The position numbers and the translations under genes are program-made. This document shows, piece by piece, positions 52,101-64,000 of a DNA stretch of 64,000 nucleotides; within the stretch, counting starts at the first letter, position 1; every line of letters starts with the position of its first letter. The notes under the pieces were generated by a model that worked only from the letters and a program-made list of their open reading frames with translations, was not told the origin of the DNA and ran no database searches. The stretch is taken from contig CM022679.1 in the NCBI GenBank assembly GCA_012295275.1, positions 17,436,342-17,500,341 on the forward strand, given 5' to 3'. The stretch is from Chrysomallon squamiferum. Lineage: Eukaryota > Mollusca > Gastropoda > Neomphalida > Peltospiridae.

Positions 52101-55100
52101 AACCTCTATATTTTACATGTTTTTTACAAAAAAAAACATTACATAAAATCTTTGTTATATGTTTGTACTTAGAGTATATAAAGGATGAGACTGCAGGTGT
52201 TTTGGATTTCTGGAGTTCAGAATTCATTTCACATCAATTAGCATTTAACATTGACATCTTACTTTTACATGCTGAAATCTTACTGATACTTTATTTCTAA
52301 ATGTTCAAATCTTACAATTATATTTTTTTCAAATTCTGAAATTTTACTGATATATTATTTCAAATTTTAATTAAATTAAATACATTAATCAAATACCTTT
52401 GCTGGAATCTGTAATTCAAGGAAAGCCAGATGTCAAAGTAGAGTTCAACATCAGATATATTGTAAAACTTGAGATGATCAGAAAAACATTTAGCATACTG
52501 TTTTAATAAATTTGCATGACTAGTCCATCTACTAGTCTTGACAAATGCCTTAAAAAAATAAAATAAAATAATAATAACACAAAAATAAAAATTCAGCATT
52601 ATAATAAGTAACTTATTAAATTATAGAATTTTTATAATATAAACTTTTAAATGATTTCATTTTTATTTAAAAAATTTCTTTTCTCAAATAAGAATTTGGA
52701 AACAAGTTATTAACATTTGAGAAAATCCATTGTAAAAATTGCTGGCAGTGTCTAACAATAATAACACCACCACTACCAACAACAGCATTAACAAAAACAA
52801 AACCAAATATAATAGTAGCAATAGTAGTAATAATTATAATATTTCGATACTTGTACTAATAATAGTATTAGTAGTAGTAGAAGAAATCTTGTATAATCTA
52901 GATGCACTGAAGCGTTATAAGCAAAGTATTTGCATTAAAATAATAACAGCACAGTATGTGACAGTACACTGAATCAGGAATTAAATATTCATATTCTTTA
53001 ACTTATAACTTTATTTTGATACCACTGAATATTGTTACCATTATATACTTGTAACTTTTCTTCCTGTTGGAATCAAAAGTTGGAATGAAAATTTTAAATT
53101 AAAATAATTACATACTTGGATCTTGAAAGTGTACTCTGAAGTTTAACTTTACATGCAACATCACATAATTATAATAACATATATACAAATGTAATTGTTC
53201 ACGTACTAATGGATCGAGGTATCCTTTTTCACCTGTCTGTTTGTTAACATAGGTAACCCTGATATGTTGAATTTTCCACACATGAACCATCATATCCCAT
53301 GAGTAGCCATACATTCCATTAGTCCAGTTATTATATCCCTGAAAAAAACAAAAACATGATAGGATACATAGAAACACAGCAACCTGATTATTACAAAACA
53401 TTTATAAGAAATAAAAAAGTAATTCAAATCAGTGATCAGAAATAACATCATAACCACACTTCATAAAATTTAATATTCTCATTGTGTCTCAATGATTAGA
53501 GTGCTGGCTTCATGCTTTACGAAGGTCCCAGGATATCACACCTGTTTTGTTTATCTCTTTCTCACTTACACAAAACACTTGATTTTGAGGTGTTATATAA
53601 CAGATACTCAGGATGTTAGCATATAATCCTGTGATGCATTTTGACAGATACTCAGTAAATTAGCATATATCAAGCGATGCTTGTCCACTGATTCTCAGAG
53701 TCTACTGTATATGGAGACTTTTCCTCATCATACATAATTAAACTTTACAATGTAAGATTATCATGTTTACTGTAACCTTTGTTAATCCATGAGAATAAGG
53801 AAGAAACAGCTGCCAGGACATGTAGATGATGGTTAACACTGAAAATATTTTATGATATCGTGAAGGTCGGGTTGGACTCTTGGGACCTCGGATGAAATTT
53901 GATGTCTGTTTTTCACTTGGACTGTTATTAATCTACAAAATAGAATAAATTATTAACATTACTACACAAATTTAACATTTTGTTATTTCATACATAGAAA
54001 AGTAAAAGATGGCCTAATAAGTGTTTTTTCTCTCTCTCTCTCTCTCTCTCACATTAATAATTATTTCACAGAATATTTTTCACAAAAAAACAGAGAAATT
54101 TTTAATATTCATAAATAGCTGATGATATTTATTTACAGAAGAAGAATAGTAGTAGTAGTATAGTAGTGGAAATGAAAAGCACTGAAAGAATCTAACAGAA
54201 AGAAAAGAAACAATAACAATAAAACATTACCAACCTCTTCTGATTTGATTTCTTCTTTAGAATACAAACAATGGCTGCTTGTTTTTATGTCCTCATTTTC
54301 AGGTATAAACATTTGAAAAGAAGATGGCATTTTTTCAAAAACTTTCCTTGGCCACTCAGGAGAACAAAAGATGAATTGAGACCCCAAACAGATGTATGGA
54401 AACAAACCTTCAGTTAGTAAATAAAAGAAAGGAATTGTTAATTTAATGAAACATTTTCAATGTACTTACAGACATAGTTTACACACACATACACATGCAC
54501 ACACATGTGCATGCACAGACTTATATATTTATATGTACATAGTTTGGGTTTTTTTTCTGGGTTTTTTCTTTAAAGGAGATTTCTCCAAATATAGATTAAT
54601 AAAAGGCATTATTCAATTTAGTACCTATTGAAAAGAGAAGCGAGTTCATCGTGTGAAAACTGGAGCCTATAAGAAAGCCAAGAAGTCGCGTCTGGTCAAA
54701 GAATAGCAGGAATCCTAGAGACAAGTCAATAAACAGACCAGCAATATGGACAATGTATTTGTCTACTTCTTCCTCAGTCAAAAACAGTCTGAAAATATTA
54801 CACAAAATAATAATAATAACAACAACAACAACAAAAAACAGCAATAATAATGAAATAATATTAACAATGATAATGTAATAATAACAAATACAGTGCTACC
54901 TTTAATTTGTTCCATATCAAATCAGTTTTACCAACAGAAATTAACTGAAATACCATTAATCTTTTCCAGCCCCTCAAAACCTCCCCATTTTTTGTAACAT
55001 GTTTTTAAGTAAGAAAAATGTATTTGTAAATAACAAATATTGTATAAAAAATAAAATAAAAGTGAATGTAAAGAAATAAACTGGTTTTGTAAAGTGTATT

Positions 55101-58100
55101 TATCTTTGAGATCAGACAAATTATTTTAACGCCTTTGGCTGGAGTTACAGCTTTTATCCACTCCTTCTGCTTCTGTACGGTATACATCGTAGAAGTGCTA
55201 TGCTTGTCTGCCTAGGCAAGTCAACTACATGCACACCTCACTCATGTTTTTCTGTGATTTCATGCTTTAATTCAATGGACATCATCCACTTCTTCTTCTT
55301 TTTTTTTCTTAAATATCAGTGATGATAGTAAAAAAACAAACAACATTTTTACAGTAACTTGAAATTTTTTTTTATATTTTGTCAAAAATATTTTTAATGT
55401 CTGATGTAAGCACTTAGATAAACTTTAATACAGATGGTATTAGCAGTAATGGCAGTAGCAGCAGTAACAGTAATAGTAGAGGTAACAGAGGTAGTAATAG
55501 TACTGGTTACTGGTATTGATGGGATTGATGTAGCTGCAGCAGTGTTAGTAATAATAGTTTTAATAGCAGTAGTATTAGCGATAGTAGTAATATTAGTTTT
55601 CTAATTAATATTCAGCATTCAGTGAAGTAAAAAGGGTTGAGTATATGGTGGTTTCACAAGTCTGTTAAATTTGATTTTATATGTCTCTGCAAGTGCACTT
55701 CCACATGAGCTGTCTACTATATGATTTCTCTATGCACTGATCAAATGCCAGAGATAACAACAGCATAAACACTGTGATGAAAGCATTACCATTCCAACAA
55801 CACATTTTCCTTGTTCATTTTGCAATTCTTACAGTACTTAAAACCTTCTTCAAATATATATGCCCCCCAAACCTATTTCTACACCTAATAATTAGGTTTG
55901 ATGCATCAAAGCAATACTGGCCTTTCTGAAATGAGGTATAGTTAATTAAATTCTCAAGATAACTCTTCACAAAAGAAGAGAGAAACAGGTTTTCTGAAGA
56001 CTAGCCTAATAACAATGGAAATAGGTGCTTTTAAGCAGACAGAAGAAGAATACAGAATAATGTTTACTAATTAAAAATAATTATTCAACACTGGCCTTTG
56101 AAATTTGTCTTCCTTGGCAGCAAGGTAGTGTTGTAATATGCTGACAGATGGATGGAGATATGAACCAATTTATAAATTCAGAAAATAATAGTTATTTCCA
56201 TTCTGGATCTTAGTTTTCAGTTTTCACCAGAATGTAATTTTCTTAACCTTTTATTTTTCAGTAACTCATTTCAGATAACTGTTAAAGGTATGGGCCACTA
56301 CATTTTATACTGTGACAGATGGGTATGATGGGAATTATGTAGTGTTGTTATAAGCATTTATATATTACAAATATAATTTCCTATTGACATCTGCTCTCAT
56401 AAGAGAGCTACAGGCCAGGATGTGAATCAGTGGTTGAAGTAAGTAACATTTTTATTATTACAAGAATTTATGTTACAGCAGAAATACTAATAGCAATAAA
56501 AGTTTTAATAGTAATGCTGAGAATGGTAGAATCAGTAGTACAAATACTAACTGTAAGAACGGTAGTGTTGGTTATAGTTAGATACAGCTGTAGTAAAAGT
56601 AATGATAATAATAATTTTAACAGCAGTAATTCAGTAAATGAGTAAGCAAAACAACTGAAATTAAAAATAAAATAACAGTAATTATCAATACAAATTTGTT
56701 AAAACTAATAAAATGGCCAGTAATTTCTATTTTGATTCTGCTTTCCACAACACAGAGTGTTTACCTAGAACCTGACATAATTACCAGTCACTGCATCAAA
56801 ACAAAAATCCACTGCAGTGATGTGATGGTGTTGAAATAACTGTATTTTCCTTCCAATAATTTTGTCCACAGAGGCTCGACTCAACTTTCCACTCTCATTG
56901 CCAAAAGTGGAACTGAACAAAAGCTGCGGAACAGACAATTATATTTCCTTGTTCAGACAACTCTAATAATTCATCAAAAGAAGAAAATTCAAATTTTCAA
57001 GTTTGTTCTGCTCCCAGATTGGTGATTATTATAACGTATCAACAGTGATCTTTTAATATGCGATTTAAAATTCTTATTTTCTTGACTTTCAGATTTTCAT
57101 GTCAAAGACAATTCAGTCAAAACCTAGTGACAAAGTAGCTACTTGGCATACAGTGGTGATGCATGACTTACACAATCTGTCAACTGCCAGAAATTCCACA
57201 AAAATCACAGTGAGACAAAATCTAAGAAAGATATATATTATGAGACAAAGAATTAATAGAATTAAGAGAAATAATGAAAATAAGATACTAGTAGTTAAGA
57301 AAGATGATGATAATAAATTACTAATAGTTAAAAGAGAGATGATGATAAGCTACAAGTAAAGATATGATGATGATAATATCATTTAGAATAGGTTAGCAAA
57401 AAAACAAAAAAACAAAAAAAAACTCATGTCTTTATTTACCTTCACATCACGATATATTAGTAAATAATATACATTCAAAATTATTTAGTAAATAAACATA
57501 TTATGGTGGGATATAAATCTTTTTAATATAAACTTCAAATATTTACATATATTGAGTAGTAAATTAGGATTCATACAACAAATTTCATGTCTGATAGTCA
57601 GTGGTGTGCAGAGGGAGAGGGCCAAAGGGGCAGTGGGCATGAGCATCCAGATGTGGGGTCATCCAATCAGAGAAAAGAACTAAATAAATCTGGTTGATTT
57701 ATATTTAAATTGAAAAAAGTGTTTATTTTATGTTTCATCTTTGTTTACATCTTCAAAATATCTTCCTTTCTCATAACATTTCTTAGTACTATGCCATATA
57801 CTTGAGTCTTTCAAGCATACAATCAAGGAGTTGACCCTGGGCATCACCAGACCTCTACATGCCACTGCTGTTTATAACATTATTTTATTGTTTTGCTCTA
57901 TACTCTATACTTAAACATTTAAAAACTTTGTTATGGATATATATGATACTCATAACTGAGTTTATTATGTAAACTATGTTTATGTTTTTGTTTAACCAGA
58001 CTTAATTGGTAGTTGGCTTGATGAGGTATTATGAGTCTGAAGAAGAAGACTAGTTACTTACTTGAATGGCTCAAACACCCAGCTCTCAGATAAAAATTGC

Positions 58101-60290
58101 ATTGATATTCCAGACACCCAGTCCCAGTCAAGTTTCTTCAACCCCGCTATGAAGTAGAGGATGAAAAGCTATAAAATAAGTAATAAATGATAGTAGTTGC
58201 TATAAAACTAATAAATGATAGTAGTTCCTATAAAAGTAATAAACAATAGTACTTGCTGTAAAATAAACAATAAATGATTGTTGTTACTGTAACATAAGTA
58301 ATAAATTAACGTTGTTGCTGTAAATTATAATAAATGATTGTTGTTGCTGTAAAATAAGTGATAAATGATTGTTGTTACTGTAAAATAAGTGATAAATGAT
58401 TGTTGTTACTGTAAAATAAGTGATAAATGATTGTTGTTACTGTAAAATAAGTAATAAATGATTGTTGTTACTGTAAAATAAGTAATAAATGATTGTTGTT
58501 ACTGTAAAATAAGTAATAAATGATTGTTGTTGTTATAAAATAAGTGATAATATATGGTATAATTGTTGCCAAAAAAAAGAAGTTTATATCCAAATATATA
58601 AACTTGATGAGAAATGGTTATGGATGTGTTTCTAGAAGTATATGAGTATAATTTACTCTGAAGTCTTTATCAAGTGTTTAATTTTAGAAAGTTTCAAAAC
58701 ATTCTAAAATTAAAGTCTAAATATGTTCTATATACTTCCATCTTATTTTTTTTTTTTTTTTTTTTTTTAATGAGTAACAAGGTATAATAAGAAAAGATAA
58801 CTTCTTAAAAATATCAGGATAAAACTATGTTTCTGTCACTGTGGTATTGTGATACACAGAGCAGACCTAGTTTCTTCTACTGAAATACGACTATGTCTGA
58901 ACCTCATACAGTGATGCCATAGTTCAAGTTTTAAAGTGGCAAAATGGTGGTGATTTTGTGATTTTTATGAGCACCAAAGTGAACTAATCCTTCATCATTA
59001 TGGTTAACATATGATAATGATAGTGTGGAATGTTTTATGTGAAGGTTCATATACTCAGTGACAGAGAAGCCAGTAATGTTGGCTGGAGCTGGAAATTGTC
59101 GAAAAGAAACACTCCAGATGGACCTGATGTTCAAGATAAAATAAGTTTTAAGGCAAAGAAAAATACCTAACTAACTACAGGATGAGGTTTAAGAATGTAA
59201 TATGACATAATAATAAATAAAAAAAATAAAATAAAAAAAAGTTGATTTATAAAGAATTGAGAATGATACCTGAAAACGGAAAACAGCATAGTTCCATAGA
59301 GGCACATTACTATTTCTGATCTTATCACTAAACAAGCCATCCAGAGACCTACAACATAAGTAAGAGAATAGCAATAATTAAAAATAAATTTCCGTAACCT
59401 AAAATCCAAAACTCTCACTTTTTCAAAATTATTATTATTATTTTTTTAATGTTATTTTTAAATATTTTTTGTGTGCAAAGCATGATTCATATGTATATGT
59501 AATTAAAATTTATCTATACAGTACCAATCAGAATTATGTCTCTTACCAGTATCTGTTTGCATCAGAGAACAGTATGAGAACTGCAAAGAGACCAAACAGA
59601 TAGGAGTGATTATTCCATGAAGTTACATCAAGAAGAAATATGTACCAGTAGGTGACAGCATAACATGCAGCACTGAGTCGAAAGAGGAAACCAAACATAA
59701 TGCCCACTGCACCTTTAACATAAAAACAAAAAAATGAAATAAAATAGAATTAAAAACAACAGTTAAAATTAATATGTTTTTTAACTGAGATTAAAGATGG
59801 ATATGTGATATTAAATATCTAAGAAAGTTGTGAGGTACATATGATGTTACATGTCTAAGAAAGATACTACACTCTAAAAACACAACATGGTACACTACAC
59901 ATGATATTACATTCTAAAAATATGACAAGTTTTACATAATTATGATATTAGATTACTAAGAACATGACAAAGAACACTGCATATGATATTACATTCTAAA
60001 AGCATGAGGTACACTAAACTTGATATTATATTCTAAAAACATAAGTACAAAATGTGTTACATTCTAAAAACATAAGGTACACAATACATGATGTTACATT
60101 CTAAAAATGAAAGGTACACTATACATATATTTCATACCTAATAACATGATGATGTACACTACATATATCCACTGCAGAGGAAGAGGTTTTATGAAGCTGA
60201 AAAGTGGGAATGTACAGTAGTTGCTGCCCCATTTAATATCAGCATTTATCAAACCTCTTTCACCAAATACATCTATAACCATCATGAAAC
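49136..60290 (-). CDS. Vitamin K-dependent gamma-glutamyl carboxylase, 14 exons, 5' end missing
   Basis: Exons 5' to 3': 60138-60290, 59547-59712, 59270-59348, 58062-58168, 54625-54788, 54235-54407, 53777-53932, 53207-53338, 52397-52548, 51621-51799, 51172-51302, 50480-50630, 49933-50086, 49136-49259. All phases join; 672 residues are present and about 60 N-terminal ones are missing. Landmarks shared with human [15 protein letters not shown] (catalytic-region His160), [22 protein letters not shown] (Lys218, the catalytic base), [88 protein letters not shown]. Both cysteines of the human 99-450 disulfide have counterparts (NYCTFPL, QYAKCFS). Known role: an integral ER-membrane enzyme that couples vitamin K hydroquinone epoxidation to carboxylation of Glu to Gla. 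The end is chosen by splicing at AGAAG|GTTAAT into a final exon ending TNIAQ; reading on from 49933 instead gives an unrelated Ile-rich tail. Confidence 0.95.
51800..52040. repeat. Degenerate tandem repeat abutting a GGCX 3' splice site
   Basis: Three to four diverged units of about 70-75 bp share TTTTAATAACATT and ACATTCTAAATAA(T/C)AATCA. The first unit starts at the exon edge (51799), so the TTACTCAG acceptor lies in repeat-like sequence. Confidence 0.7.
53480..53560 (+). repeat. Probable tRNA-derived SINE head
   Basis: TCTCAATGATTAGAGTGCTGG (about 53487) resembles an RNA polymerase III A box in a tRNA context. It is followed 20-25 bp later by GAAGGTCCCAGGATATCACACC, similar to a B box. 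The fragment is diverged and sits in a GGCX intron, in antisense orientation. It is a decayed SINE head, not a functional tRNA: no cloverleaf closes. Confidence 0.5.
53590..53690. repeat. Short local duplication in a GGCX intron
   Basis: ACAGATACTCAG followed by TTAGCATATA occurs twice about 50 bp apart (near 53609 and 53642). It may be the tail of the adjacent SINE-like element. Confidence 0.5.
56765..56923 (-). other. Unidentified exon-like open frame inside a GGCX intron
   Basis: A minus-strand stretch is preceded by an acceptor-like TTCCGCAG (ending 56924) and followed by donor-like CAG|GTTCTAG or TAG|GTAAAC. It is open from about 56938 and would encode [16 protein letters not shown], then [16 protein letters not shown], then [16 protein letters not shown], closing at TAG (56765-56767). 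It cannot be a normal GGCX exon: in the GGCX phase it has an early stop. It could be a poison exon, a remnant of another gene, or chance. I do not recognise the family. Confidence 0.35.
57599..57867. mobile_element. hAT-like MITE, copy B
   Basis: Same family and orientation as 45177-45419. Ends are CAGTGGTGTGCAGAGG and CCTCTACATGCCACTG, with the shared interior TTGATTTATATTTAAAT and ATCTTCAAAATATCTTCC. It has about 25 bp of extra G-rich sequence near the left end. The flanks CTGATAGT and CTGTTTAT match at 5 of 8 bases, so the duplication has decayed. Confidence 0.85.
58169..58552. repeat. ~31-bp minisatellite made of 3' splice-site-like units, next to a GGCX exon
   Basis: About 13 units of roughly 31 bp (core AATAAATGATTGTTGTTACTG). 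Read on the GGCX strand, each unit contains a T-rich tract followed by ACAG or ATAG; at least seven read ACTTATTTTACAG or a close variant. The real acceptor of the exon 58062-58168 (TTATTTTATAG) is the edge of the array. Confidence 0.85.
59805..60127. repeat. Degenerate tandem repeat in a GGCX intron
   Basis: Diverged units of about 35-50 bp share GATATTACATTCTAAAAACAT and GGTACACTA. The array ends about 10 bp from the donor of the exon 60138-60290. Confidence 0.75.
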
Positions 60291-60397
60291 CTGAAAATAT
60301 CACAATTTAAAAATATTAATTAGCATTTATAATCATCCTATCTGTCAGATAACTGAGAATGTTCATAAATTACAGAAATATTGTGGATAAGATGGCT

Positions 60398-61856
60398 CTC
60401 TGATAGGGTTCTGCTGCAACTCACTAACAGAGGGTTGTGCTGCAACTCACTGATAGAGCAATGTGCTGTGACTCACTGATAGACGGGTGTGTTGTGACTC
60501 ACTGACAGAGGGGTGTGCGGTGACTCACTGATAGACGGGTGTGCTGTGACTCACTGATAGACGGGTGTGCTGTGACTCACTGATAGACGGGTGTGCTGTG
60601 ACTCACTGATAGACGGGTGTTCTGTGACTCACTGACAGAGGGGTGTTCTGTGACTCACTGACAGAGGGGTGTGCTGACTGACAGAGGGTGTGCTGTGACT
60701 GATAGACGGGTGTGTTGTGACTCACTGACAGAGGGGTGTGCTGTGACTCACTGATAGACGGGTGTTCTGTGACTCACTGACAGAGGGGTGTTCTGTGACT
60801 CACTGACAGAGGGGTGTGCTGTGACTCCCTGATAGACGGGTGTGCTGTGACTCACTGACAGAGGGGTGTTCTGTGACTCACTGACAGAGGGGTGTGCTGT
60901 GACTCCCTGATAGACGGGTGTGTTGTGACTCACTGACAGAGGGGTGTGCTGTGACTCACTGACAGAGGGGTGTGCTGTGACTCTCTGATAGACGGGTGTG
61001 CTGTGACTCACTGACAGAGGGATGTGTTGTGACTCACTGGTAGACAGGTGTGCTGTGACTCACTGACAGGGGTGTGCTGTGACTCACTGATGGACGGATG
61101 TTCTGTGACTCACTGACAGAGGGATGTGCTGTGACTCACTGATAGATGGGTGTGTTGTGACTCACTGACAGAGGGGTGTGTTGTGACTCACTGATAGATG
61201 GGTGTGTTGTGACTCACTGACAGAGGGGTGTGCTGTGACTCACTGACAGAGGGGTATTCTGTGACTCACTGGTAGACAGGTGTGCTGTGACTCACTGATA
61301 GACGGGTGTGCTGTGACTCACTGATAGGCGGGTGTGTTGTGACTCACTGACAGAGGGGTGTGCTGTGACTCACTGACAGAGGGGTCTGCTGTGACTCACT
61401 GATAGACGGGTGTTATGTGACTCACTGACAGAGGGGTGTGCTGTGACTCACTGATAGATGGGTGTGTTGTGACTCACTGACAGAGGGGTGTGCTGTGACT
61501 CACTGACAGAGGGGTGTGCTGTGACTCACTGATAGACGGGTGTGCTGTGACTCACTGATAGATGGGTGTGCTGTGACTCACTGACAGAGGGATGTGTTGT
61601 GACTCACTGGTAGACAGGTGTGCTGTGACTCACTGACGGGTGTGCTGTGACTCACTGATGGACGGATGTACTGTGACTCACTGACAGAGGGATGTGCTGT
61701 GACTCACTGATAGACGGGTGGTTTGTGACTCACTGACAGAGGGGTGTGCTGTGACTCACTGACAGAGGGGTGTGCTGTGACTCGCTGATAGACGGTGTGT
61801 TGTGATTCACTGACAGATGGGTGTGCTGTGACTCACTGATAGACAGGTGTGCTAAC
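60398..61856. repeat. 26-bp minisatellite, ~56 units, with TGACTCA in nearly every unit
   Basis: The unit core GTGACTCACTGA alternates between two variants, followed by TAGACGGGTGTGCT or CAGAGGGGTGTGCT, so parts of the array run as a 52-bp dimer. A few units are shortened. Each unit carries TGACTCA, the AP-1/TRE consensus. It lies just upstream of the first GGCX exon seen here, that is in its 5' intron. The Ser/Thr/Pro-rich minus-strand frame at 60748-61011 is an artefact of the repeat. Confidence 0.97.
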
Positions 61857-64000
61857 AGTGACAGAGTTAAAATTACCTTTTAGGGTTAAGACAAAATAAA
61901 ACAAGCATTTCAAAATCAGTCATTACATGATAATAAAACAATTATTTTTATTAGAAACAGCTCAACAGTTTTAATAAATTCCTGTGATGCAGATAATTAT
62001 GACTTTTTTAAATATCTTGTATTGTGACTGATCAATCACTGCCCCTTCTTCTTAATAACACCTGCAGATAGCACAAAAACAAATTAGGTGGAAATGCAGG
62101 AATCTTTTATAACATGAAACAGCACTTTAAAATTAACCACATTCAAACTATATTGATTGGTTTATTTTGTTACAGGTCATTAATGCAGCCTGAAACTACC
62201 AGAATAGGAAGTTGATGGCATGGAAAACTTAATATGGTCATAAACTGTCACAGTATTGTTTGAAAGATCTAAGTACTTTACTGGAAAGTATTACATTGCC
62301 TGGCACTAATTTCTTCTCTAATGTCTACTGAACAGAACAAACTGAATTAATACAGCTGCACCAGAGCAAGACTATTTGTACACAGCAATTATGAATTGCA
62401 TTTCTGATTAATCTATATTAACTATGTTGACAACATTGATTAATTTATACACTTATTTTATGATGTTTGTTTAATCTGTTCCAGATAAATAAACAACAAT
62501 TATAGGAGATATGGACTGTCTTGGACTGAGCTGACAGTAAGAACTGGTGCCTACAACAAGCATTTTATAATCAACAAATTTAGAAATACCAGCCATGAAG
62601 TGAAAAATAAATTAACTTTGGGGAAAAAATATATATATTGTTGCGTGAAAAGATGGAATTTTTTTTAGACATATTCCATGTGTTTTTAATCTGCAGTATT
62701 ATGAGATCTTAAATCTTAAATATGTGTTTCTTAGATATTAGGTAACGAGCCAATAAACCAGGTGTTTGATTTAAAAAAAAAAAAAAAATGTATGTATTTA
62801 AATTCTCCAAACTTATAAATTAACAAAATAAAATAAAAATAATAAGTCTAAAATTGTATCAATCAATTATAACATTGCATAAAATATAAGTTAACAAAAA
62901 TATTTTTTATTATTTCTTATTAAATAATTAAAATTAAAAAAAAAAAATTCTAAAATTGTCTCAGTCTATTGACAGCAAGTGAAATAAATCAAAGTAAGAA
63001 ATTATTTCTACAATTTTTTTTAATTATTATAAAATAATTACATTAACATAAAATAATTCATTAACTGTCTCAAACAATTATAAAGCAGTAATACTCTATT
63101 TATATAATCCAAGTGTGCAACATTAAATTTCACAATACACTGATTTTTACGAAATTACAACTTAATGCTAAGTTTGTTTAAACATTACTGTAAATGATTT
63201 TCCCATCTGACAAAACAGTTCATAAATCCATCACTCAACATTTGTCTAGGAACATCAGAATGACTTGAAAAATCACTTTCCAAATAATCCCAAAGGAAGA
63301 GAATTCAACACAGCCACACACAGAATGAGAGATTGAGGATAAAATAAAGCTCCAAGATTTCCTCAGAGTATTCAAGTAAGAATCGAAGAAAATTACATTA
63401 TAAAAGTGTTCCATGTTTTTTCCTGCATCAATTAACTGTAAAGTTTTGATTATATCATTATATGATTAAATATCTGATCTTTTCCATCAGAAATTAATAT
63501 GGGTTCTACTATTTTCATTACAATTTAATTCAGTATTAACTATTTCTGCCTGAAAATTAATTCACTATTTTTATCAGAATATTAATTCAGTGTCAACTGT
63601 TGTCGTCAGAATAATGCCTCATTATCAACCCTCTCCATCATAAATTTAGTAGATGTCAATATTTCCATCTGAAAATACTGATTAGTGTCAACTAATTTCA
63701 ATAAAATAATAACTCCCTCTCAACTATTTAAATCAGAAAATTAAGTCTAGCTCAACCATTTTGACCAGAAATGCAATCATATGAACTAATGATCACTTGT
63801 TGAAAACAATATTATTATAATTATTTTTTTTTTTTTTCAGAACAAACACAATTTTTAATTTTAAATAACTAAAAAAGAAGAGGCAAAGAAAGAAACATTA
63901 TTTTTTGTTTCAGCAGTGAAACACATTAAATATTGGTCAGGCACACAAATATTATAAATGTTTACTTCTAAGTATTATCCCAAAATTACAGTCAATTTTT
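61857..64000. other. GGCX 5' intron or upstream DNA, no exon seen
   Basis: The next upstream GGCX exon should end with a one-base overhang and encode a sequence like ...FRFLFG. No such exon was found, so it probably lies beyond the window. The stretch is AT-rich with A/T homopolymers near 62775, 62937 and 63825. Confidence 0.55.

Larger units (their letters stand above)
54789..58061 (-). other. GGCX intron of 3.3 kb
   Basis: The longest in-window GGCX intron. It contains degenerate GTA/AAT-type trinucleotide stretches at about 55435-55610 and 56470-56620, an unexplained spliced-looking open frame (56765-56923) and hAT-like copy B (57599-57867). Confidence 0.8.

Noticed and set aside
53480-53560. 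Functional tRNA gene
   Set aside because: Box-like motifs are present but diverged and no cloverleaf can be drawn; better explained as a SINE head.
60748-61011. Minus-strand frame rich in Ser, His, Thr and Pro
   Set aside because: It is a translation of the 26-bp minisatellite; other frames are equally repetitive and no gene structure surrounds it.
60398-61856. CRISPR-like array
   Set aside because: Units are contiguous without unique spacers and the host is an animal; this is a minisatellite.

Overview
The window looks like nuclear DNA of an invertebrate animal. It is very AT-rich, dense in microsatellites and minisatellites, and carries intron-rich genes of deeply conserved animal families. 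The best guess is a mollusc, possibly a cephalopod, but that is inference: nothing here fixes the species, and no rRNA or mitochondrial marker is present.

Layout. 1-8563: upstream DNA with no gene found, opening in a 36-bp minisatellite. 8564-21508 (+): a complete 11-exon d4-family gene (DPF/requiem/ubi-d4; BAF chromatin-remodeller subunit), 392 codons. 21509-29872: tail-to-tail intergenic/3' UTR DNA. 29873-38758 (-): a complete PTEN gene in 9 exons, 476 codons. Its active site is intact, intron 1 is U12-type, and the C-terminal tail is enlarged and still ends in a PDZ ligand. 39049-39337 (+): a possible small two-exon gene divergent from PTEN, about 290 bp ATG to ATG. 42225-44186 (-), perhaps starting at 45047: a second, 5'-truncated d4 copy that keeps only the four exons for the double PHD finger. 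49136-60290 (-): 14 exons of gamma-glutamyl carboxylase (GGCX), lacking only the first ~60 residues. 60.4-61.9 kb: a large 26-bp minisatellite in the GGCX 5' intron, nearly every unit holding an AP-1-type TGACTCA.

The three known genes belong to separate processes: chromatin remodelling, PIP3 phosphatase signalling in nucleus and cytosol, and vitamin K-dependent carboxylation in the ER. They look like chance neighbours. The structural oddities are the d4 paralogues in opposite orientation on either side of PTEN, the minor-class PTEN intron with a perfect 57-bp palindrome, a ~1-kb foldback element in another PTEN intron, hAT-like MITEs with near-perfect 8-bp target duplications, and GGCX tandem arrays that begin exactly at 3' splice sites.

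Exon borders were set by hand from splice signals, reading phase and remembered human protein structure. No alignment or transcript data were available.
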